The position numbers were made by a program, and so were the translations under genes. From Streptomyces mangrovisoli (GTDB lineage Bacteria; Actinomycetota; Actinomycetes; Streptomycetales; Streptomycetaceae): a stretch of DNA of 64,000 bases. The stretch spans positions 121,469 through 185,468 of the forward strand of contig NZ_LAVA02000083.1 of assembly GCF_000974985.2 (NCBI RefSeq), read 5' to 3'. Of this stretch, positions 22,735-31,157 are shown piece after piece. Numbering within the stretch: the stretch's first letter is position 1; each line of letters starts with the position of its first letter. The notes below the pieces were generated by a model that worked only from the letters and a program-made list of their open reading frames with translations, had not been told where the DNA came from and did not search any database.

Positions 22735-23052
22735 CAGGCCTCGGCCGCGCCGCGACCCGCCCGCCGCCCGGCTCCGGCCCCGCCGCGACCGACCCCGTCC
22801 CGCATCTCGCCACGCCGCCCCCATCGACCGAACCAACTCCCCGTAGACAAACGTCAGTTGTTGACCCCCGCACCCTACGCGGGACCGCAGCCCGGCCCGA
22901 TCCCGGGACACCCGTCGCACCCCGGCGCGCTCGCCGTGCGTACCGGGCCATGACGACGATCGAGGCGGCAGACCGTGACCCCGTCCCTCGTCACTCGTTT
23001 GACGCAGCGGCACACCGGCAGGACACGCCTCTCCCGGAAAGCGTTCCGTACC
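22735..23052. other. Divergent gap before sigma-like membrane protein
   Basis: About 318 bp lie between the chosen starts of the lipoprotein and the sigma-like protein genes. It contains an AT-richer stretch (GTAGACAAACGTCAGTTG) and TTGACG at about 22999 that could be a -35 box. If the upstream alternative starts at 22824 and 22975 are used, most of it becomes coding. No RNA gene is seen. Confidence 0.4.
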
Positions 23053-25044
23053 ATGCACCTTCGGCAGCTTCGCTCGTTCCGGCCGCCCGGCCGCGCAGGC
23101 GTCAGGCAGCGGGTTCGGGAGGCCGAATCCGTCCTCGTCGAGCAGTACGGCGACCTGGTCCGCCTGGCCCATCTCGTCCTGCCCGCGTCCCTCGGCCGAC
23201 ACCGGCGGGTGCTCGTGGCGCACTCCGTGGTCCAACGGGCCCTGCGCCGCGCCGGCGCCCCGCGCACCGCCCCCGCCGTGCCGCCCCCGCGCCGCGCGTC
23301 CGGCGGCCGGGACAGCGCCGAGTGGTCGCTCCTCGCGGAAGTGGTGCGCGCGGCGCTGGCGCACGGACGCCGGCCGCGCCTGTGGCCCGCCCGGCTGACG
23401 CCGCCCGGCACGCTGCTGCCCCGGCTCCCCGTCGTCGTAGGGCTGCGGCTGTTCCCGCGCTCAGGGGGAGCCGACGAACTGGCCCTGGCGCAACGGCTGT
23501 CCGCGGCGCCCGCCGCCGCCCGCGCCGCGTTCCTGCTGACCACCGTGCACGGTCTGTCCGACGACACCGTCCACGAACTGCTCGCCGCGGCGGGCGTCGC
23601 CGACCCGGCCGCCGCCCTGCGCACCGCGAGCGTCCTGGAGGAGTTCGGGCGCAGCGCGCCCGCCGCGCTGCTGGCGTCACCGGAGTTCGACGCCTGTGCG
23701 CTCCAGGCGGGCCCCACCGACCTGTTGCGCCGCTCGCGCCGGTTCCGCCTGGCCCTGGGCGCCGCGGCCATCGGCGCGGTGACGGCCATGGCGCTGATCG
23801 CGACGAGCACGAGCGGTACGACCGCCCGTCCCGAAGCGGCGAGTCCCGCCGCGCACGACGTCCCGCGCCCCGCGGACCTCCAGCGCACGGCGCCCGGAGT
23901 GTGGGACGACACCTCCCGCGTCGACTTCACCGCATGGCCGCCGCGCGGCCCGCGCGTGCGCGACGAGGTCCTGCTCGGCCGCGCCCTGTCCGCCTGGCAG
24001 CACCCGCGCACCCACGGCACCCGCCTCACCCTGACCCCCGCCACCGCCGCGACCCCTCCGGCCGCCGCGCCCCAACTGCTGTACGCCGGGGACGTCGACG
24101 GGCGCGCGATCGTCCTGTTCTACGACGGTCAGCGCCTCGCCCGCTACAGCGAGCGCCGCACCGCGGCGCGGGAGGCCGAGCTGAGCGTCGCCCGCGCCGA
24201 CGACGCGGACGTCACGACCGCGGCGGCGGTGACCCTGAACTCCGGTTCCGGCGGCGCGCGTTACCTGCTGGCGCCCTGGGTCGCCGAGGCGCAGACCCGG
24301 GACCTGCTGCACCCCGACACCCTCGGCCGTGCCCTGCACGTGTCGCAGGACGGCCTGACCGACCCGCTCCCCGTGGCGCCCGCGACGGGGAGCTGCGACA
24401 GCCGCCCGGTCCTTCAGCTGCGGTCCTCCGAACGCATCGCGGAGCACCACGCGTTCCTGCTGGCAGGGCTCGGCGACCTCTCGCCGGTCCACCTGACCTA
24501 CACCCCGTTGCCCGGTCCGGGTGCCCCGGCCCGCCAGCCGCGCGAGGCCACCGGGCCGGCCGCCCTGCTCGCCTGGGCCCACCAGGCGTGCGCACTGGGG
24601 GAGTTGCGGGGAGGAGGCGTACGGGCCGTCAACGCCTGGGACTTCGCGGCGCAGAGCCTGCCGGACGGCGGCGGCCACGCCGTGTGGACCTGCGCCCGCG
24701 CCGACACCTGGCGCGGGCCGGGCGACGTCACCGTGTCCTACCGCGTGGGCGGTTCCGCGAGCGGAGCCCCGGCCCGCACGGTGGCGCGCGCACGGGCGAC
24801 CGCGGCGTGCAGCCGCTTCGGCCAGCACGTCGTGGCCGGGACCGGCTGGCGCTCGCCGCACGGCCGTTGGTACGTGCTGGCCGCGGGCAGCCGCGCCGTG
24901 ACCCGCCTGTCGGTCACCGGCACCGTGGCCGCCACCACGGACGCCCGGACCCTTGCCGTGCCCGCGCCGCGCGCCCCCCGCGTCCACGTTACCGCACGAC
25001 TCGTCACGGGTGAACGCCTGAACGCGGTCGGAACGCCCTCCTGA
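23053..25044 (+). CDS. Membrane-anchored protein with sigma-factor-like N-terminus
   Basis: The 663-aa product has a first part (about 20-230) resembling a degenerate ECF sigma protein: VLVEQYGDLVRLAHLVLP resembles region 2, and AAFLLTTVHGLSDDTVHELLAAAGV resembles region 4. One transmembrane helix follows (LALGAAAIGAVTAMALIATS, about 230-250). The remaining 400 residues are predicted outside the cell and include a few Cys (GSCDSRP, HQACALGEL, WTCARAD, AACSRFG). ATG 23053 starts MHLRQLRSF; GTG 22975 is an alternative. It is probably a signalling or surface protein. No named family recognised. Confidence 0.75.
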   Translation: MHLRQLRSFRPPGRAGVRQRVREAESVLVEQYGDLVRLAHLVLPASLGRHRRVLVAHSVVQRALRRAGAPRTAPAVPPPRRASGGRDSAEWSLLAEVVRAALAHGRRPRLWPARLTPPGTLLPRLPVVVGLRLFPRSGGADELALAQRLSAAPAAARAAFLLTTVHGLSDDTVHELLAAAGVADPAAALRTASVLEEFGRSAPAALLASPEFDACALQAGPTDLLRRSRRFRLALGAAAIGAVTAMALIATSTSGTTARPEAASPAAHDVPRPADLQRTAPGVWDDTSRVDFTAWPPRGPRVRDEVLLGRALSAWQHPRTHGTRLTLTPATAATPPAAAPQLLYAGDVDGRAIVLFYDGQRLARYSERRTAAREAELSVARADDADVTTAAAVTLNSGSGGARYLLAPWVAEAQTRDLLHPDTLGRALHVSQDGLTDPLPVAPATGSCDSRPVLQLRSSERIAEHHAFLLAGLGDLSPVHLTYTPLPGPGAPARQPREATGPAALLAWAHQACALGELRGGGVRAVNAWDFAAQSLPDGGGHAVWTCARADTWRGPGDVTVSYRVGGSASGAPARTVARARATAACSRFGQHVVAGTGWRSPHGRWYVLAAGSRAVTRLSVTGTVAATTDARTLAVPAPRAPRVHVTARLVTGERLNAVGTPS

Positions 25045-25131
25045 CGGCGCGGGTATTCACATCCAGGAACAGGACGACGGGCCTCAAACACGCCCACACG
25101 CACGCCACTTGATGTGGACCGCTTCCGTCCC

Positions 25132-25160
25132 TTGACGCGCTTGGTCCAGACCTCTACCTT
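25132..25160 (+). promoter_or_regulatory. Alginate lyase promoter with chitinase/DasR-like element in the spacer
   Basis: TTGACG (25132-25137) and TACCTT (25155-25160) are separated by 17 bp, the consensus layout of a vegetative sigma promoter. Inside the spacer TGGTCCAGACCT (25142-25153) contains the inverted repeat GGTC-CA-GACC, close to the TGGTCTAGACCA element found at Streptomyces chitinase genes and bound by DasR. Binding of a GntR-type repressor here would block polymerase. Confidence 0.65.
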
Positions 25161-25183
25161 CACGGGTCAACGAATGGACGCGT

Positions 25184-25247
25184 ATGCGTTCGGTGTTCAC
25201 GTGTATGAACTCGCCTGCCGGGCACCGCACTTGAACACCGAACGCAT
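25184..25247. repeat. 16-bp perfect inverted repeat in the alginate lyase 5' region
   Basis: ATGCGTTCGGTGTTCA (25184-25199) is exactly complementary to 25232-25247, with a 32-base loop. The same GTTCA (25195-25199) can instead pair with TGAAC at 25206-25210 to form a small hairpin. Both lie downstream of the predicted transcription start, so the leader RNA could fold in two exclusive ways, or the arms could be a spaced operator. Confidence 0.75.
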
Positions 25248-25271
25248 CCCCACGCCGGAAGGACCCCCCAC

Positions 25272-26048
25272 ATGTCCCGTTCCAGGCCTCTCGCGGCTTC
25301 GGCCGCCGTCGGTCTCTCCCTCGCGCTCACCGTCCTCGCCTCGGGCAGCGCGGGAGCCGCCGACCCGACCAAGGCCCCCGGAGGCAACTTCGACCTGTCG
25401 ACATGGCAGCTTCAGGAGCCCGTAGGCTCCCCCGGCTCACCGACGACCATCCCCTCGTCCCGGCTCCAGGGCGCGAACGGCTACCAGGACGCGTACTTCT
25501 ACACCGACACCCGCGACGGGGCCATGACCTTCTGGGCGCCCGAGAAGGGCGTCACCACTCCCAACTCCAACTACGCCCGCTCCGAACTGCGCGAGATGAA
25601 CCGCGACGGCAGCGCCGCCGACTGGTCGCTCGGCGGCTCCCACCGGATGAGCGCGACCCTGCGCGTCGTCTCCGTGACGTCGAACGTGTGCGTGGGCCAG
25701 ATCCACCTGGGCTCCGGCGGTTCCTCCACCAAGCCGCTGATGGAGCTGTACTACCACTCCGACGGCGACATCGTGCTCGGCACCGAGAACTCGCCCTCCG
25801 GCGGCCAGACCACCCACACGGTCGGCCATGTGGCCGTCGGCAAGACCTGGACGTACACCATCGCCGTCTCGGGCGGTGACACCATCGACCTGACGGTCAA
25901 CGGCACCACCACCCACTACGCGATCCCGTCCTCGTTCGACCCCTACAAGCAGTACTTCAAGGCCGGTTCCTACAACCAGTCCTCGTCCGACAGCACCACC
26001 AAGGGCGCCCGCGTGGCGTTCTACGGCCTGACGGTCAAGCACGGCTGA
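25272..26048 (+). CDS. Secreted polysaccharide lyase family 7 alginate lyase
   Basis: The 258-aa protein has a Sec-type signal peptide ending near AGAA-DPT (residues 1-29). The mature jelly-roll domain has the three PL7 motifs: ARSELREM (R-x-E-L-R), VGQIHLG (Q-I-H, consistent with polyguluronate preference), and YFKAGSYNQ (catalytic Tyr and Lys). It should cleave alginate outside the cell by beta-elimination. ATG 25272 follows GGAAGGA. No carbohydrate-binding module is fused. It is monocistronic with its own long leader and promoter. Confidence 0.95.
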   Translation: MSRSRPLAASAAVGLSLALTVLASGSAGAADPTKAPGGNFDLSTWQLQEPVGSPGSPTTIPSSRLQGANGYQDAYFYTDTRDGAMTFWAPEKGVTTPNSNYARSELREMNRDGSAADWSLGGSHRMSATLRVVSVTSNVCVGQIHLGSGGSSTKPLMELYYHSDGDIVLGTENSPSGGQTTHTVGHVAVGKTWTYTIAVSGGDTIDLTVNGTTTHYAIPSSFDPYKQYFKAGSYNQSSSDSTTKGARVAFYGLTVKHG

Positions 26049-26063
26049 CCCATCGGGCCGGCC

Positions 26064-26765
26064 TCACACCGTCAGCCGCCGGATGGTGGCATAGCTGCCC
26101 GTGACCAGGACGACCAGAGCGGTCGCGAGGGCGGCGGTGAGGCCGGCCGCGGTGAGCGTGGCGAGGAAACGGCCGATGCGGTGCCAGTCGTGCGCCCAGG
26201 TCGCGACGACCGCCGCCAGGGCCAGCACGCACAGCTGGGCCGCGCCGAAGACGGTGGTGCCCAGCAGCCCGGCCCGGCGGTGGATCAGGCCGAACCACAT
26301 GCCGTGGACGAAGAGCAGAGCGAAGGCGACCGCCGCCGTGAGCCACGACTGGTACCAGGGCCCGTCGAGAAAATAGGGGACGCGGAAGTACGCCATGTCG
26401 ATGCCCCAGCCGCCGGTCGCGCGCTCGACGCTCTGGCCCACGGCGACCACGAGGCCGAAGCACACCGCCAGCCCGCCGGCCAGCGCCGTGGCACCCAGGT
26501 AGTAGCCGCGCCGGCTGATCCCGAGCGACAGGGCGAGGGGCAGGGCACGGGCCGCGGACTGCACACCCACGGCGAACATGACCGCGAACACCGCGCCGAG
26601 GCCGCCGACCCAGCGGTGCGCGGTGTCACCGGCGGGGGTGAGCTCCAGGATCACGACATCGATGAGGAAGGTGAACACCGCCCAGGTCCAGGGCAGCAGC
26701 ACATAGGTCACGCGATCCAGGAGCAGATAGCGCACGACGGGGACGATCGGGGTGGCGCGCGTCAT
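26064..26765 (-). CDS. ABC transporter membrane protein
   Basis: The 233-aa protein has six hydrophobic helices (for example VLLPWTWAVFTFLIDVVIL and LGAVFAVMFAVGVQSAARAL) and no soluble domain. ATG 26765 overlaps the stop of the ATPase gene by four bases (ATGA). In GntR/YtrA-type operons such proteins form the membrane part of an ABC exporter, often for antibiotics or lipids. It is the last gene of the operon at 26064-28059. Confidence 0.82.
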   Translation of the reverse strand: MTRATPIVPVVRYLLLDRVTYVLLPWTWAVFTFLIDVVILELTPAGDTAHRWVGGLGAVFAVMFAVGVQSAARALPLALSLGISRRGYYLGATALAGGLAVCFGLVVAVGQSVERATGGWGIDMAYFRVPYFLDGPWYQSWLTAAVAFALLFVHGMWFGLIHRRAGLLGTTVFGAAQLCVLALAAVVATWAHDWHRIGRFLATLTAAGLTAALATALVVLVTGSYATIRRLTV

Positions 26766-27661
26766 GATGCCCTCGCGGTGGTGAGTCCGAACTGGTCGTG
26801 GTGGTCGGCCGCGTAGACCGCGAGCTGCTGGAGCGTGACCGCTTCCAGGCGCAGCCGCAGATGGTCCGCGATCTCGCGGTCGCGCGCGTCGAGCCGGCCG
26901 ATCATCACGGCCGTGGTCCGCGCGCCCAGCGTGCGCCTGCTCAGCGTGGTGCGTCCGGCGGCGAACCTCTCGACACCGTCCGCCGGTCCGGTGACCACCG
27001 TGGCCGCCCCGCGCAGGTCGTCGGCCGGCGCGTCGAGGACCAGCCGGCCGCGGTCCAGGACCAGGACGCGGTCGAGGAGTTCGGCGGCCTCGTCGATGAG
27101 GTGGGTCGACAGCACGATGCACCGCGGATGGGCGGTGTAGTCGGCCAGCAACTGGTCGTAGAACAGGGCGCGGGCCACCGGATCCAGGCCGGCGTACGGC
27201 TCGTCGAACAGGGTGACTTCGGCGCGGCAGGCCAGTCCCACGACGATGCCCAGCGCGGTCCTCATGCCCCGCGACAGCTTCTTGATCGGTCGACCGGGCG
27301 GCAGTTCGTACGCGTCGAGCAGCGTGCGGGCCAGCTCGGCGTCCCAGTTCGGGTACAGCAGCGCCGCGGCCTCGGGTACGTGCCGGACCTTCAGATCGGG
27401 GTAGGTCTGGTCCTCGCGGACCAGGATCATGCGGCGCAGCACGGCGTCGTTCTCCAGCGGTTCGGCGCCGAAGACCCGCACGCGTCCGGAGTCGTGGAAC
27501 TCCTGTCCGGCGAGAATCCGTAACAGGGTGGTCTTCCCGGCGCCGTTGCGGCCCAGCAGCCCGGCGACGCACGGCGTGCCGAGCTCGAACGTGAGGTCGG
27601 TGAGGGCCTGATGGCCGCGGTAGCCGCGGGAGAGTCCGGTGACCGACACCGCGGCGGTCAT
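26762..27661 (-). CDS. ABC transporter ATP-binding protein, TTA-containing
   Basis: The 299-aa ATPase has Walker A GLLGRNGAGKTTLLRILAG, a signature-like LSRGMRTALGIVVGLA and Walker B EVTLFDEPYAGLDP, then a C-terminal region of about 90 residues typical of ABC-2 exporters. Codon 47, within the Leu pair after the Walker A threonines, is TTA (27521-27523), so bldA tRNA may limit its synthesis. It overlaps the regulator gene before it and the permease gene after it by four bases each. Confidence 0.93.
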   Translation of the reverse strand: MTAAVSVTGLSRGYRGHQALTDLTFELGTPCVAGLLGRNGAGKTTLLRILAGQEFHDSGRVRVFGAEPLENDAVLRRMILVREDQTYPDLKVRHVPEAAALLYPNWDAELARTLLDAYELPPGRPIKKLSRGMRTALGIVVGLACRAEVTLFDEPYAGLDPVARALFYDQLLADYTAHPRCIVLSTHLIDEAAELLDRVLVLDRGRLVLDAPADDLRGAATVVTGPADGVERFAAGRTTLSRRTLGARTTAVMIGRLDARDREIADHLRLRLEAVTLQQLAVYAADHHDQFGLTTARAS

Positions 27662-28059
27662 GCCGCGCCTCCCGCCGGGCCCGCCGTCACCTCGGCCGAG
27701 TCCAGCTCCTCCCGGACCAGGTCGAGCAGTTCGTCCCGGCCGATCCCGAGCCGGGCCGCCTCGACCGTCAACGGCCTCACATAGCGCTCGGCGAAGCGGC
27801 GCCGCCTCGCCAGCACCAGCCGCTCGCGGGCCCCTTGCGCGACGAACATGCCGACGCCGCGGCGCTTCTCCACCAGCCCCTCGTCCGCGAGCACGGTGAG
27901 ACTGCGCGCCGCGGTGGCCGGGTTGACCCGGTAGAAGGACGCCAGTTCGTTGCTCGACGCGACCCGCTCGCCCTCGCCGACGGTCCCGTCGGCGATCTGA
28001 TTCGCCAGCTCGTCGGCGATCTGGGCGAAGATCGGTCCCCCGTCTTCGAGGAATGACAT
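27658..28059 (-). CDS. GntR-family (YtrA-type) repressor
   Basis: The 133-aa protein has an N-terminal winged helix with GPIFAQIADELANQIADGTVGEGERVASSNELASFYRVNP... in which the ASSNELA and NPATAARSL helices form the HTH, and a short helical tail instead of a ligand domain, as in the YtrA subgroup that controls ABC exporters. ATG 28059 is preceded by GGGAGG at four bases; ATG 28062 is too close. The last codons overlap the ATPase start. It likely represses its own operon. Confidence 0.9.
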   Translation of the reverse strand: MSFLEDGGPIFAQIADELANQIADGTVGEGERVASSNELASFYRVNPATAARSLTVLADEGLVEKRRGVGMFVAQGARERLVLARRRRFAERYVRPLTVEAARLGIGRDELLDLVREELDSAEVTAGPAGGAA

Positions 28060-28077
28060 CATGCCTCCCTTGCTCAA

Positions 28078-28105
28078 CTGGTTCCCTACCGTACTAATGA
28101 ACCAG
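28078..28105. promoter_or_regulatory. Candidate GntR operator
   Basis: CTGGTTC and GAACCAG form perfect 7-bp arms around a 14-bp AT-richer spacer, 19 bases upstream of the GntR start. The site probably overlaps the operon promoter. Confidence 0.55.
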
Positions 28106-28183
28106 CGTGCGAGGCAAGGAGGTTGCCGCGCCCACGGCCCTGCCGTGCGCGCGGCCCGGCGCACCCGGATGTCAGACTGAGGC

Positions 28184-29380
28184 GTGAGCGAGAAGTTCCG
28201 GTTGCCGGACCGCGCGTGGGTGGCGTCCGTCGTCGCGCTGGCGGCGGAGTTGGTGCGACGGCCCAGCCGCGGCGGGATCGACGACTGTGAACCGGTGCTC
28301 CGGCTCCTGGAGGACTGGCTCGCCGCCCGGGGACTGCCCTGCCGCCGCCTGCAGGAAGACGGCGTCCTCGTCGGGCTGTTGGTGGAGATCACCGGCGGGC
28401 GGCCGGGGCGGTGGTGGGCACTGGACGCGTGCGTGGACACCGCGCCCTACGGCGACGAGTCCGCCTGGTCGTTCCCGCCGGCCGCCGGTGACGTGGTCGA
28501 CGGCCGGCTGCGCGGGCGCGGCGCCGCCGACTCCAAGCTCGCCGCGGCGATGTTCTGCCACATCGCCGCCGACCTCGCGCCACGCGCCGCCGAACTGCCC
28601 GGCGGTCTGGCGGTGTTGCTGGACGTGGACGAACACACCGGCGGCTTCGGGGGCGCCCGCGCCTACCTCGCCGACCCGGCCGCCGCCCGCCCTGCCGGGG
28701 TGCTGATCGGCTACCCGGGGCTGACGGACGTGGTGGTGGGCGGCCGCGGCCTGTGGCGGGCCACCCTGTCGGTGCACGCGCGGGCCGGACACTCCGGGTC
28801 GCGCCGCGGTGTGCTCGGCGCGGTCTCCCGCGCCGCGCATCTCGTACGGCTGCTCGACGCGGCGCACCTGCCGGACGAGGACGACCCGTCGGGGTTCCCG
28901 CTGCCGCCGAAGCTGTCGGTCACCGCCGTCCACGGCGGGCAGGGCTTCTCCGTCACACCCGACCGGTGCGAGGTGAACGTCGACGTCCGCACGACGCCGG
29001 CCTTCGGCGCCGAGGACGCCGAACGGCTCGTCCGTGACGTCGCCGCGGCCCTCGACACCGAACTGCCCGGCCCCCGGCCCACCGAGGTGACGCCGGTCGC
29101 GAGCTGGCCCCCGTTCCGTCTCGCCGACGGCGAGCAGCCCGGCGCCGCGCTGCTCGGTGCCGCCGCGGAGGCCGGTCTGCCGGTCACCGCGAAGACCGCC
29201 GGGCCGTCCAACATCGGCAACCTCCTCGCCGGACACGGCATCGCCGCCACGGCCGGGTTCGGAGTGCCGTACGAGGGGCTGCACGGGATCGACGAGCGCG
29301 CCGACCTCGCGCAACTCCCCACGGTGTACGGCGTCTACCGGCGGGCCGTGCTCACCCTCCTCGGGGATGACGGGGGATGA
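28184..29380 (+). CDS. M20-family metallopeptidase / deacylase
   Basis: The 398-aa protein follows the M20 plan: LDACVDTAPYG (first metal Asp region), RLRGRGAADSKLAAAMF (bridging Asp), LLDVDEHTGGFGGARAY (catalytic Glu-like pair) and a lid domain with SVHARAGHSG. Members hydrolyse peptides or N-acyl amino acids, such as ArgE and DapE. The first motif lacks the usual H-x-D His (DACVD), which leaves activity uncertain. GTG 28184 has no ribosome-binding site; CAGACT six bases upstream may be a leaderless -10. The G-rich repeat GGGGGATGA follows the stop. Confidence 0.82.
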   Translation: MSEKFRLPDRAWVASVVALAAELVRRPSRGGIDDCEPVLRLLEDWLAARGLPCRRLQEDGVLVGLLVEITGGRPGRWWALDACVDTAPYGDESAWSFPPAAGDVVDGRLRGRGAADSKLAAAMFCHIAADLAPRAAELPGGLAVLLDVDEHTGGFGGARAYLADPAAARPAGVLIGYPGLTDVVVGGRGLWRATLSVHARAGHSGSRRGVLGAVSRAAHLVRLLDAAHLPDEDDPSGFPLPPKLSVTAVHGGQGFSVTPDRCEVNVDVRTTPAFGAEDAERLVRDVAAALDTELPGPRPTEVTPVASWPPFRLADGEQPGAALLGAAAEAGLPVTAKTAGPSNIGNLLAGHGIAATAGFGVPYEGLHGIDERADLAQLPTVYGVYRRAVLTLLGDDGG

Positions 29381-29477
29381 GGGGGGATGACGGGGGGATG
29401 GCGAGTGACGACGGGGACGGCGGGAGCGGCGCGGGTGCGGCGGTCGGGCCGACGCGGGGGTGCGTGCGTGCGTCCCG

Positions 29478-30527
29478 CTACTTCGCGGTCGCCGCGCGGA
29501 CCAGGTCGATGCCGCGGCCGAGGTTGTCGAGGCGGGCCCCGAGCGTGTCGCCGGCCGGATACAGGCGCACGGTGTCGACCCCGGCCCGCTGCCAGACCGC
29601 GAGGCGCGCACGGACCATGTCCTCGGTGCCGATGAGCGTGGTGGCCAGCACCATGTCGTCGGTGACCAGTTCGGCGGCGCCGTCGCGGTCGCCCGCCTGC
29701 CAGCGCTCGCGGACCCGCGCGGCGACGTCCGCCCAGCCCTGCCGACTGTAGGCGTTGTTGTAGAAGTTGGTGGAGCCGGAGCCCATCCCGCCGAGGGAGA
29801 AGGCGAGTTCCTTCTTGCGGCTGCCGACGATGGCGGCGAGGTCGCCCTCGTCGTCGACGACGTTGATCTCGGCGCCCTGGCACACGTCGAGCCGGTCCCG
29901 GGTGCGGCCGGCGCGGGCGAGCCCCGCGTCGAGGTGGGTGAAGTAGGCGTCGGCTCCCTCGGGGACGAAGCTCGTGCCGAGCCAGCCGTCGGCCAGCTCG
30001 CCGGTGAGCTCCAGCATCTTGGGGGAGAGCGTGGCGAGGTAGACCGGGACCGGGGTCGGCGTGAGGCTGAGGCGCATCGGGCGGCCCTCGCCGTCGGGCA
30101 GCGGGATCGTGAAGCGGCGCCCCTGATAGGCGATCCTCTCGCCGGTGAACGCGGCCCGGACGATCTCCACGGTCTCCCGCATCCGGGGCAGCGGCTGCGC
30201 GAACGGGATTCCGTGCAGCCCCTCGATGACCTGGGGTCCCGACGCGCCGAGCCCGAGCAGGAAGCGGCCCTCGGACAGCTGGGCGAGGGTCATCGCGGTC
30301 TGCGCGATGGTCACCGGTGAGCGGGTGGCGAGCTGGATGACGCCGGAGCCCAGCAGCATCCGCTCGGTGCGCGCGGCGAGATAGCCGAGCGGCGAGGGCG
30401 CGTCGCTGCCCCACGCCTCGGCCACCCAGCAGATGTCGAGCCCGAGCTTCTCCGCCTCGACGACGAAGTCCACGGTCTCGCGCCAGGCGCCGCCGCCGGA
30501 CGCCTCGATGGTGGTCGCGGTGCGCAT
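29478..30527 (-). CDS. LLM-class (F420-type) oxidoreductase
   Basis: The 349-aa TIM-barrel protein has GLDICWVAEAWGSDAPSPLGYLA, LLGSGVIQLATRSP and RFLLGLGASGPQVIEGLHG, features of the LLM superfamily closest to F420-dependent reductases. ATG 30527 overlaps the stop of the SRPBCC gene by one base (TGATG). The pair is divergent from an HxlR regulator, suggesting substrate-induced expression of a small catabolic or detoxifying unit. Cofactor (F420 or FMN) cannot be settled by eye. Confidence 0.85.
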   Translation of the reverse strand: MRTATTIEASGGGAWRETVDFVVEAEKLGLDICWVAEAWGSDAPSPLGYLAARTERMLLGSGVIQLATRSPVTIAQTAMTLAQLSEGRFLLGLGASGPQVIEGLHGIPFAQPLPRMRETVEIVRAAFTGERIAYQGRRFTIPLPDGEGRPMRLSLTPTPVPVYLATLSPKMLELTGELADGWLGTSFVPEGADAYFTHLDAGLARAGRTRDRLDVCQGAEINVVDDEGDLAAIVGSRKKELAFSLGGMGSGSTNFYNNAYSRQGWADVAARVRERWQAGDRDGAAELVTDDMVLATTLIGTEDMVRARLAVWQRAGVDTVRLYPAGDTLGARLDNLGRGIDLVRAATAK

Positions 30528-31039
30528 CAGTCCCCGTCCTCCGCGAGCGTCTTGATCGCGGCCAGGTTGGCCAGCATCCCCGCCTCGAACTCGCGCAGCC
30601 GCACGAACACGATCTTCTGCTCCTTGTCGGGCATCGCCTCGATGGCGTACGTCAGCCCCGAGGGGCCCGGCCCCATCTGGGCCCACTGTTCGAGGACCGT
30701 TCCGGAACCCTCCGGGGTCAGCGTGAACCGCCAGCGTCCGGCAGGGTGCCCGGGGTCGCCCACCGCCCAGCAGAAGCGGCGCGGCGCCTCGCACTCCATG
30801 ACCGTGCTGGTCGTCTCCCAACTGCCGTAGGCGGGGTGCGCGTTGCGCCCGACGAAGCGGGTTCCGCACTCCGCGGCGGTCGCGCCGTCGAGCCACTCGA
30901 CCTCCCGCAGTTCCGAGCTGAGCCGGGGCATCAGCCGGATGTCGCTGACCAGCGCCCAGACCCGCTCCGGCGGAGCCTCGATGTACGTGTGCGCGGAGAC
31001 CGTCGGGCAGTCCGCGTAGACCTGTCCCGTCCATTGCAT
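30527..31039 (-). CDS. SRPBCC-family (START-like) protein
   Basis: The 170-aa protein begins with VSAHTYIEAPPERVWALVSDI, the typical first strand and helix of the SRPBCC hydrophobic-pocket fold, and ends with a long C-terminal helix. Such proteins bind or cyclise hydrophobic small molecules. ATG 31039 follows GAGGAGAAGG by eight bases. It is the first gene of the two-gene unit with the LLM oxidoreductase and probably shares its substrate. Confidence 0.83.
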   Translation of the reverse strand: MQWTGQVYADCPTVSAHTYIEAPPERVWALVSDIRLMPRLSSELREVEWLDGATAAECGTRFVGRNAHPAYGSWETTSTVMECEAPRRFCWAVGDPGHPAGRWRFTLTPEGSGTVLEQWAQMGPGPSGLTYAIEAMPDKEQKIVFVRLREFEAGMLANLAAIKTLAEDGD

Positions 31040-31145
31040 GCGCGTCACCTTCTCCTCGGTCGTTGACCTGCATAGTTGCGTATCGAGACTGACCAGCGCA
31101 AGACTCGACACCGCATTGGCCTGCTCAGTTTCAATGTGAGACTCG

Positions 31146-31151
31146 TATGAT
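31146..31151 (+). promoter_or_regulatory. Candidate -10 box of the HxlR gene
   Basis: TATGAT ends seven bases before the ATG of the HxlR gene. There is no ribosome-binding site in between, so a leaderless transcript is likely. The -35 box is not clear. Confidence 0.45.
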
Positions 31152-31157
31152 CGGAGC

